Assembly: GCF_000009625.1 (NCBI RefSeq)
Contig: NC_002678.2
Location: 5,116,001 to 5,180,000, forward strand
Direction: 5' to 3'
From: Mesorhizobium japonicum MAFF 303099
GTDB lineage: Bacteria > Pseudomonadota > Alphaproteobacteria > Rhizobiales > Rhizobiaceae
DNA: 64,000 nt
In this document: positions 20,561 through 29,600 of the stretch, piece after piece
Numbering within the stretch: the stretch's first letter is position 1
How the letters are laid out: each line of letters starts with the position of its first letter
The notes under the pieces: model-generated
Seen by the model: only the letters and a program-made list of their open reading frames with translations
Told to the model about the DNA's origin: nothing
Databases searched by the model: none
Program-made: the position numbers and the translations under genes

Positions 20561-21105
20561 ATGACCCGCATCGGATACGCCCGCACCTCCACCACTGACC
20601 AGAACCTCGCCGCGCAGATCGTCGCGCTCAAGGCCGCCGGCTGCGAGGTCATTCGCGAGGAGCAGAAGAGCGGCTCTACCCTGGAAGGCCGTCCGCAACT
20701 CAACACCATTCTCGACTTCATTCATGCTGGCGAGACGCTTGTCGTCACCCGGATTGACCGCCTGGCCAGATCGCTGCGCGACCTGCAGATGATCGTGGAC
20801 AAGCTCAAGACGAAGGGCGCGCATCTCTCCGCGACAGAACAACCTGTCGATACGTCGACCGCCCCCGGTAAGGCCTTCTTTGACATGCTTGGTGTCTTTG
20901 CCGAGTTCGAGACCAATCTGCGGCGCGAGCGCCAGGCGGAGGGAATCGCTGCCGCCAAGAAGCGCGGCACATACAAGGGCCGGCCGCCGAAAATCGACCG
21001 CGACACGATCCAGCAAAGGCTTAGACAGGGTCAGGGCCCACACAAATCGCCCGCGATCTCGGCGTCTCACGCGGTACTGTCTATCAGGTGAGGAAGGGCA
21101 AATGA
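20561..21105 (+). pseudogene. tnpR: Serine resolvase of the Tn3-like element, frameshifted in the HTH
   Basis: This was a site-specific recombinase that would resolve Tn3 cointegrates. The catalytic serine lies in IGYARTSTTDQN, and the domain continues through VVTRIDRLARSLRDL and FAEFETNLRRERQAEGI. Near 21037-21041 one base is missing. The listed frame ends in nonsense at 21091, while the neighbouring frame encodes the real helix-turn-helix PTQIARDLGVSRGTVYQVRK and stops at 21103-21105. The start is ATG 20561, or 20549. The true stop overlaps the next start (ATGA at 21102). Confidence 0.8.
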
Positions 21106-22028
21106 CGAAGGGCAGGCTCATAACCCGTCTGACGCCAGCGACATGCGAAGAGATCCAGACCCGCATGCTCGAAGTCTGCCAGAAGATCGCTGAGGACCAC
21201 GGCCTGGTCATCGAGGGCGCCGGATGGCGCGGCACGGATACCGGCTTCTTCTTCGAGCCCGTGTTCCGCGTCAGCATTCCCGCTTCCGACGGCACCGCAT
21301 TCAATCTCGAAAAAGACAGGTTCGAGTTCTTGGCAGAGCACTTCGGATTGGCCCCTTCGGACTTCGGACGCGAGTTCCGCACCGGAAGCGAGCGATTCCG
21401 GATCACCGGCATCGATCCAAAGCGGCCACGCTACCCGATCTCCGCTGAGCGAATTCCCGACCGCAGAGGGTTCAAATTTGCCGCCGAAAACGTCGAGCAG
21501 ATGCAAGCTCCCACCCCGTCGTTGTCCGCGCCGCAGCGCGGCGCACAGCCCAGCTCGTCGCAGGAGCTTCCCGCAACCCCAGCTACGCCGAGCTCGGGAG
21601 CTTGGGATGGGGACAGGCTTAGGGAGCAGACACAACAACCCGAGTCATCATCGTCAGCCGACGCTGCGGCGTCAAACATGTACGACCGCCTTGACCCAGT
21701 GCTTGATCCGAATGCGCTCACAGTGGCTAAGTTGAGCAGCGATGCGCAATCTGTGCTGGCGCCTGGCGTTGCTAGACCGCCTTCGTTCGTTGGGCCAGCA
21801 GGCCCCCCCGACCTACAGGACATCGGACCTATCGTCGGCAAGGGCTGGCGCCACGGCTCCCAACCGGCCTCGAAGATCCTGATCGAGGAACTGGGTAAGA
21901 TCAATCTGCTGCCGAACCAGTTCGGCCCAGCCCAGTTCGCGATCAACAGAGAGCACTACTCCGCCACGTTGGGTCGGGAGGGCGCAGGGACGTTCGCCTC
22001 ATCCATCATGCTCGCTCCGGGCAGATAA
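21102..22028 (+). CDS. Fusion ORF: transposon-associated protein joined to effector segment
   Basis: Residues 1 to about 130 (MTKGRLITRLTPATCEEIQT onward) are a compact domain of unknown function usually found next to resolvase genes of rhizobial transposons. From about residue 135 the composition changes to Pro/Ser/Ala-rich. Then a block appears (GWRHGSQPASKILIEELGKI, LLPNQFGPAQFAINREHYSA) that resembles the region preceding the protease domain of NopD/XopD-like effectors. The frame ends at 22028, and the protease domain continues downstream in other frames. The ORF thus seems to be an accidental fusion of a Tn3 cargo gene with the 5'-truncated remains of a second SUMO-protease effector. Whether it is expressed is unknown. 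Confidence 0.6.
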   Translation: MTKGRLITRLTPATCEEIQTRMLEVCQKIAEDHGLVIEGAGWRGTDTGFFFEPVFRVSIPASDGTAFNLEKDRFEFLAEHFGLAPSDFGREFRTGSERFRITGIDPKRPRYPISAERIPDRRGFKFAAENVEQMQAPTPSLSAPQRGAQPSSSQELPATPATPSSGAWDGDRLREQTQQPESSSSADAAASNMYDRLDPVLDPNALTVAKLSSDAQSVLAPGVARPPSFVGPAGPPDLQDIGPIVGKGWRHGSQPASKILIEELGKINLLPNQFGPAQFAINREHYSATLGREGAGTFASSIMLAPGR

Positions 22029-22062
22029 ATGAAGCTGGTCCGTCACGTCAGCCGCGCGTCTG

Positions 22063-22814
22063 GAGGCCGGAGCACAGGTACCTGCCGGCTGGAGCACCGC
22101 GAGTGTTGGCTATCCGGTGCCATCCACCCCGAAGCTGCATGCTCATTATGCGCCCGCGCTTCCGAGCACATTCTCCGCTGATCAGATCGGGGCGTTGAAA
22201 GTCTCGTCCTCCGACCCGAGCGGGCGGACGCTCGGCGCCAGGGAATTCCTGGGCGATCAGCACATCCAAAGGGATTACGAGCTCCTGGGAGAGCAGTTGC
22301 AGGCGCGCGATCCAAATCTCGCTGCTCGGACGCGGCTTGTCGATCCCCTCATAGCCCATTATCATCTGCGCCTGGGCGAAGTGAGCGAGGCGCAGCGCGC
22401 ATTTCGGCGCATCGTCCAAGATCCCAATCGTAATGACACCGCCACTTCCTGTTTCTGCCAGTGAGTGATGCTAGCCGTGCCGATCGTATGGCCCGCGGCA
22501 CCCATTGGTCGCTGCTGCTCGTTGATCGCCGCAACCGGCAAAGCCCGGTTGCCTATCACTACGACTCCTACGAGGGAGGCAACGACCGCCAAGCTGCGAT
22601 GCTCGCAACGCGGTTGGGCGCCAACCTGCAACAAGCGAGCATACGTCAGCAGGAGAACAAATTTGATTGTGGCGTTTTCGTCGTGGACGGCACCCGGGCC
22701 CTTATTGAACGATTGGTGAAGACGGACGGGCAACACATAGCAGATCTCAACGACCTCGTCCCCGATCGCCGGGATTTGCAAGGCCGACTCAGAAATTTTC
22801 CTGGCCGCGGTTGA
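22063..22814 (+). pseudogene. Second NopD-like SUMO protease domain, frameshifted
   Basis: Between 22117 and 22464 the frame reads GAREFLGDQHIQRDYELLGE, similar to the corresponding part of the gene at 9774 (GDEHIQRDYEFLEQQLQQAD). At about 22457 the frame shifts by one base. The neighbouring frame continues VSDASRADRMARGTHWSLLL, then YHYDS, QQENKFDCGVFVVDG and stops at 22814. The catalytic His, Asp, Gln and Cys are all still encoded. The gene is therefore recently disabled, lacking a 5' end and split by one lesion. Confidence 0.75.
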
Positions 22815-22873
22815 CGGCGACCAGAGCAGCTCTCGCGATCAGCGCTTGTCGCGGCGAGGCGGTCGCACGCAAG

Positions 22874-23060
22874 CAGGGCCAGCCATCTGGCTCGAAGCTC
22901 GACCCGCACGAACGCTTCATTCTTGGCCTGATTGAGGAGACGCCGGACATCACGCTTGCCGAGATCGCCGAGAGACTGGCACGGCGTGCGGGTTGTTCCT
23001 TCAACGGTGTGGATGTTCCTCGACAAGCGCGGCGTCACGTTCAAGACGTATGCCCGCCCG
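22874..23060 (+). pseudogene. IS630-family transposase fragment
   Basis: The reading GSKLDPHERFILGLIEETPD followed by ITLAEIAERLA, then in another frame VVPSTVWMFLDKRGVTFK, is the helix-turn-helix portion of an IS630-type transposase. The rest is missing. Confidence 0.6.
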
Positions 23061-23619
23061 TCGGCAAGAGGTTTATTTCTGATGGCGGCTGGTCTGCATC
23101 AACGTATACGGCGTGTCGGCTGAGGGCCTGGGCCGGTAGCGCGACGCCGTTGCTGCGGAAGAATATTCTACACCGGCGCCCTTCCGAGCGAGAATAGCTT
23201 CGCCATCACGAGAAGTCCCGGCGGTACCGCCAGCGGCAAGTTCACGCGCCACTGGCGGGCAATCGCAGCAAAAGCCTTAGCATCTGTCGCCTCACTCTTC
23301 AAAGCCAAGCGGCACGGCTCTGCCAACCTTCGTCTTTTCATCGTCACGCATCATCAGCGTGGCTTCGCCGAAGCTTGTCCACAGCGATCTCGCTCACCGC
23401 CGCAGCTGGCCCGAGATAGGGGCAGCTCCCGGACGTCTGGCGGAATAGGTGAACGCAATGCGACTCCAGATAGACCCAGGTCAGAGTCACGTCAGGTGAA
23501 GGGGATATGTTCGATCCCAGAGCGCGCAGGTTGGGCAGATCCGCGCTTTGCGGGTTGTGGAGGGCGCCGTGTGCGCCACGCATTGTAATCGGCGCGCATT
23601 TCTCGCCTGGAGACGGATT
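23061..23619. other. Stretch without a supportable gene
   Basis: I see no convincing gene, no clear tts box and only weak ORFs here. The last ~30 bp (CTCGCCTGGAGACGGATT before ATG 23620) match the leaders in front of the effectors at 56904 and 60731 and include the ribosome site GGAGA. Confidence 0.4.
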
Positions 23620-26600
23620 ATGACGGGAGTTGACCGGCGTTTGAATGCGCCTAGCGGATCAGGCACGCACCGGGCTGAATCGGATCATGGCGGTGGTCAA
23701 AAAGGCTCGACCTTCAGTTCTGTCGTTCAGGGCTTGCGCTCTGAAGATCGAGAGTTAGGGGCATCCTCAGCTGAAAGGCCACCTTCGGCCAGCGATGTCC
23801 GGCGCCGCACGTCCGGCGATCCCTCCGTCAATAGGTGTGACGGCCAGCCCGTTTTTCGCGACTTGCCGCATCTGGGAGCGACAAATCGGCAAGAAAGTTC
23901 GTCGCGTTCCGGTGCAGAAGTCCGCAATGCCGATCAGTCCAGGAGTTCACAACAAAGTGGTCCTTCCTCGCGCAGGCAGCCCGTGTCGGGCCTGGATCGC
24001 AGACCAAAAAGGCGGCGCCTGGACGATGTCGCCGCGCAGAGCGTGCAAAGTGCAATCTCAGAAGAACAATCTAACAACGCACTACACGCCATTTGTTTTG
24101 CCCGTGACATTGAGGGGTTCTCGCGTGCAGTGGTGGAGCATGACAGACGGCTGCAAGGGGCGGGCGACGAGGTCCATGCAGCCTTCCTGCAAAAGGCCGC
24201 CGCCCAGTTCAAAGCTCAATTTGTCACATGCTTCGAGGACAATATCCGCCGCGGGCAATCATGGGGCTACGCCACCGCATGCAATACGGTGAGTCGTGAG
24301 GCTGGAGGTCAGGAAGGTGTGGAAGCTTGCAAGGCGATGGCAGCTCGGGTGTCGCAGCTTCCTAGTGCGTTAATGTGCGAAGTAGACCCCAAAGCCTTTT
24401 CGCTCTTTTCGGCATCGTTTGGTCGGCATCCGCAGTCGAGAACATGCCGAAATGGAACGATCAGAATCGCCGAATTTTGCCGCGATGAGGGCAGGACACT
24501 TGGCGTACTGCAAAGTCAAAGTCTGTCGTTGCTGGTGAACGGTTTCAGCAAGTGGCCGCAGCGGTCGGAAACTCGTGACGGTACGGAAGCCGTCGCCAGT
24601 GAGGTCCGTCGTCGCGAGGACCGCCGTTTCGGGCTCTCTGATTTTAGGGAGCAGCACCTGGCTAATCTGGTGAACGGTTTCAGCAAGTGGCCGGAAAAGG
24701 AGTGGTCCCGCCAAGCCACCGGAACGATTGCCGGTGAAGTCCTTCGCCGCCGTAACCTCGGGCTCTCAACTTTTAATCACCAGGACTTGGCCAACCTAGT
24801 GAACGGTTTCGGAAAGTGTGCCCAAGAGGAGGTCTGTTGCCAAGCCACAGTTGCAATCGCGGGCGAGGTCCTGCGCCGCGACCGCCGTGCCCGGCTCTCC
24901 GAATTCACCCACCAGGAACTGGCGAACCTGGTGCAAGGTTTCAGCAAATGGCCGGAAGAGCAGGCGTCCCGCGAAGCCGCCAGTGCGATGGCCGGTGAGG
25001 TCCTTGGTCGTAACCGGCGTGCCGGCGTCGCTGATCTTAATCCCCAGCACATGGCGACCCTTGTGAACGGTTTCAGTAAGTGGCCGATAGAGGAGCGGTG
25101 TCGCCAAGTCACCGGAGCGATTGCCGATGAGGTAGGTCGCCGCGCCGCCCGCGGCAGGTTCGGGCTCTCTGATTTTAATCATCAGGACTTAGCGAACCTC
25201 GTGAACGGTTTTAGGAAATGGCCGGAAGGGGCGGTCTACCGCCAAGCCACAGCCAATATCGCCACAGAAGTCTCTCGCCGCGCCGGCGAGCAAGGGCTGT
25301 CTCATTTTACTCCGCAGGAGCTGGCTAACCTAGTGAACGGGTTCGGCAAATGCCCGGACGATGCCGACTATCATCACGCCACAGTCGCGATCGCCAGTGA
25401 GGTCATCCGCCGCCGCGCCCAACTCTCTGCTTTCAGTCATCAGCACTTGGCAAACTTGGTGAACGGTTTCAGTAAGTGGCCACAACAGGCGGACTGTCGC
25501 GATGCAACACTGGCGATCGCCAGCGAGGTCTTTCAACGCGACGACCAGTTCTCTCATCTTACTCAGCAGGCACTTGCGACATTGGCGAACGGTTTTAGCA
25601 AGTGGCCGGAAGAGGCGGCGTCTCGCCAGGCAACAGTCGCCATCGCCGGGGAGGTCACCCGCCGCGCCGGGCGCGGCGAGTTCGGGCTCTCTGATTTCAA
25701 TGACCAGGACCTGGCGAACCTGGTGAACGGATTCGGCAAGTGGCCGGAAGCGGCGTCGACTCAGCAAGCCACAATCGCTATAGCCAGCGAGGTCCTTCGC
25801 CGAGGCACCCGACTCCGTGACTTTACTCACCAGCACCTAGCTAATCTGGTGAACGGTTTCAGCAAGTGGCCGGACGGGGCGGACTGTCGCGACGCCGCGA
25901 TCGCCATCGCCGGTGAGGTCATTCGCCGCGGCGCCCGACTCTGTGAGTTTAGTCACCAGCACCTATCTAATCTGGTGAACGGTTTCAGCAAGTGGCCGGT
26001 CGGGGAGGACTGTCGCAGAGCCGCGATCGCAATCGCCGGGGAAGCCCGTCAGCGCCAGCTCTCCGATTTCGCTCCGCAGGGAGTGGCGACCTTGATGAAC
26101 GGCTTCACCAAGTGGCCGGAAGAGTCGGCGTGCCAGCAGTCCACGATGGACATCGCGCGCAGATTGGGTGCTCGAGAGCTACGATTCGGTGTGTTCACGA
26201 CAGCTCAGCTAAGTATTCTCGCCAATGCTTTGTCGCGAATGATCATGAAGGCAGAAGACACTGGGGATATTACGGACGCGGCTCTGCCGAAGGATCGCTT
26301 GCACAAGCTCGCTCATTACCTGCACTATGATGATGATCGCCTGGCGCAGGCTGACGTTCTAGACATCACAACCGTTTTCAAGGCACTTGGTAAGGCTCGG
26401 CTGTCTGATGATCTCGGTTTGCTCGCACCGACAGGCTTGAACCGCCTCTCGGAATTGCGTCAAGCCCCTGATTTTACGACCCACAACGATCTGGAAACCA
26501 TGGCTAATCTGTGTGCATCTCTGCTGCCGCTGGCTCGCAGCCCACAGAGGCCGCTGCGCTCGCACCGCACGCAGGCCCTCAATCTGCTCAACGACCTCCA

Positions 26601-29600
26601 ATCCGTGCTCGAGCAGAAGATCGAGGCGCATCTGAACGCAAGCGATGCCGAGCGGACCCGTGGACCGCTTGCCAGCCGCCGCCCCGCTTTATCGATCTAT
26701 CAGACGCTTAAGGCCCGTGCGGTCCTGGAGAGACTATTCAGGTCACCGTATGTCGAGGGCAAGAGGTCCGACTTGCGGGTGAGGCAGCAAGCGCTGGAGC
26801 GCAAGACGAAGGAGATCCTGGACAGCACGCGCGGCCTCATTGAAAGCGACCTTTCCAGCATGAGCTGGAACCTGATCGCGCAGATCGAGGCGGAGAATCC
26901 AGTGGATGCGCTGGACTTTTTCATAGAGCAGGATGCGGCGACGATCCAGGGGCAACATCCAGCATCGGTCTTCGACGTGTATCAGGTCCTGCGAACCATG
27001 GATCACGAGCCAAGACCGCCGCAGGGTGACGCAGGACTGATGCAGTTGCCGGTAGTTGACATGCAGGGACGGCCGGTGGCCACCGAGCCGGAGAGACGGT
27101 ATTCGATATTTCAGCGCCTGACTGCCGGGGCTTTGCCAGTCGTTGCGGTCCAGATGCCAGGAACGCCGAGCGCCTTCATGCTGGCGCGTACGGTGAACGT
27201 CAACGGTGTGCCATACCGCATGGACCTGTTCGGAGGCAGCAAGTTAAAGCCGCCGCGATTGACCGTGTCTCAGATTGCGGCCCGTGCTCCAGGCGAGCTA
27301 GCTAAGCTTTCCGGGGGAAAGCTGCTGGCGATTCCGTATGTCGATACCGCACCGGGCACCGCCTTCGAGCAGCTGTCTCGGACTTGGGCCCCTTTCAAGG
27401 AGGCCTATTATTATACCCAGCGCAGGGGTTTTGCGGCGCCACCGGCGATCAAGGGCCTGGGAGTTCACGACTACGCGCTGGAAGGCGCCTTCAAACTGTC
27501 GCTGCTGCCGGACCGTCCCGCCAACCAGGAGCATCCCTTCAAGCTGAGGGGGCCGGACGGTCCCATTGCATTGCGACCGCATGACGGCTGCGGTTTCATC
27601 AGGGCCTCGCTAGCCAACCTTATGCCAGCTGTATGTCGCGCCGGCGAGCAGGGTCCTGATCAGATGTCTGCCTTTGGTGAGGGAAGGAAATCATCCCTGC
27701 CAGTCTCGGCGCTGCAACACTATCCGCGCTGCGACCAAGTGGCGGATGAGGTCCGTGAAAAGGCCACGGCCTGGCTCGAGAGCCAACAAGAGCCAACGTT
27801 GACCACCGAAGAGCTGTTTAGAACGGTGACGGCCGGACACATCGATGGTCCCGGCGCGGTTGCCGTACCCTCCAACGATGAGTGTCTCCATGTGCCGACG
27901 CTGAAGAGCGAAACATTGACGGGGACGAGCGGCGTGCTGGTCGGGCGCTCGCCCTACGATAAGCCGAACCTGCGCCCGTTTGCCGCCGAGCGGGTCAAGT
28001 TGGCCGTCGACGGCGATCCGACCGCTGTATTTCTCGATAACTGCACGGCCATTCAATACAGCTTCAATGTCGCCCAGAAGTCGGGGAGGGAACTGGCCGC
28101 CGACGATCCGACTTTCTTTGCCAAAGGCATCCTGATCGTTGTACCGGATAAGATGTGGCCGGCCGCCTACGCCGACCGTGCGCTAATCATGTCTGCCGAG
28201 GACGTCAAATGCCATGCGAGCTGGACCACGAGCAAGGACCGCGTCAAGGTGGACACGACGGTCGACTGCCTCGGCATCCTGCAGGCGACCGAGGTGTTTG
28301 CCCCGGGCTCGTTGGTTGCCGTCCCAACTGGTGAACAGAAGAAACTTGACGGCGACTTCGACGGAGACAGCCTCGTCATCGTCGGCGACCGGCCACAGCT
28401 TTACGAGCATGTCAGGCAATTCGATCAAGAGGAGCAAGCTCGCGGATTGCGCTCGCTCAAGCCGCCAAAGTCGCACACGCCGGCGATTGAGGATGGTCGC
28501 TACAAGTTCGGGCGCGCCAGCCAGATCCTCGCCGCCACGCGCAATGTTCTGGAAATCTATACTTGTCTGCAGCGAGACTTTCTCGCTCAATCCCATGAAG
28601 CCCGACAGTGGTTTGCCGAGCGTGCCATCTTCGGCACGTACGAAGGCATTCACCAAGAGCTCAAGCGAGACATCCGAGGCGTGTTGGAGCAGGAACAGGT
28701 CAGTGCTCAGAACGTCCAGGAGACGCTTGAAAAGGCGCGGCACGACATCCAACTGGCAGACCATCCGGTCGCGCGCGAGATTGCTGAGTTGCTCCACGCT
28801 GAGCTCGAGACGTGGGCCGCGAGGCTGGATGAGCAAGCTCTGCCCGAACAACTCCTGCCCGAAACAGTCGTCAGCCTGAGCGAGGCACCACTCGCGATGA
28901 GCCAACCGCTTTGCGAGCTGTTCCCGGAGCTGGCGGAGATCTATTCGGCAACGGCTCAGCCACGCGACCGCGTCCAGCTTCTTGTCGACCGTTACCCTAC
29001 GCGCATTGCCCCGCGACCGGATGGATACAATCCACACGACCTCGTGCGGAGTGCAAAGAATCTCCTGAGCCTCGGTATCAAAGTCGGAACTGACGCATAT
29101 AAATCGGACACTGGGGCCCACATCTTTATGTTCAAGAGCAGGCAACTTCGGCGCCTGCTGCAACAAACACCAGGCTCGAAATCGGTGCCCTACACCAAGA
29201 GCATTGCGGCTACCCTCAACCAGGGTCGGTTTGATGTCGATGCCACATTGCAGGATCTTCAGGACAATCCGACGCTGGCGGCTTCAGTTATGCAAGCTTC
29301 GATCAAACTTGCTGCCGAGCGAGGCTTTCTGCCTCAACCCTCGGCTCGAGGGGCTTCTGCCGATGATTCAGCCACGACGATGACCTTGACTCCCGAGCTG
29401 GCCGTACAGCGAGCTCAAATGGAGGCTTGCCGCGCCCGAGCCGAAGAGAAGGACATCACCCCGATGGTAATCTCGGTTGCCGAAGCCCTCAGGAGAGCCG
29501 ATATCAACGTGAAGATGCCCCATCTCGCTGAGCGTTTGAGATCGGAAAGCTCGATGACAGGCCAGCTCACCGGGATACAGGCCCCGTTTGAAGCCGGCGC

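Noticed and set aside
23446..23520. tts box for the SKWP effector (CACGTCAGGTGAAGGG)
   Set aside because: Only the GTCAG block fits; the TCGaaAGC and CCnCCTA blocks are missing.
28348..28383. EF-hand calcium loop reading of DGDFDGDSL
   Set aside because: The first positions fit DxDxDG, but position 12 is Val rather than Glu/Asp and no helices of an EF-hand flank it; the polymerase-type loop fits the context better, though neither is proven.
28183..29166. Minus-strand ORF of 327 residues
   Set aside because: Shadow of the SKWP effector gene on the opposite strand in GC-rich DNA.
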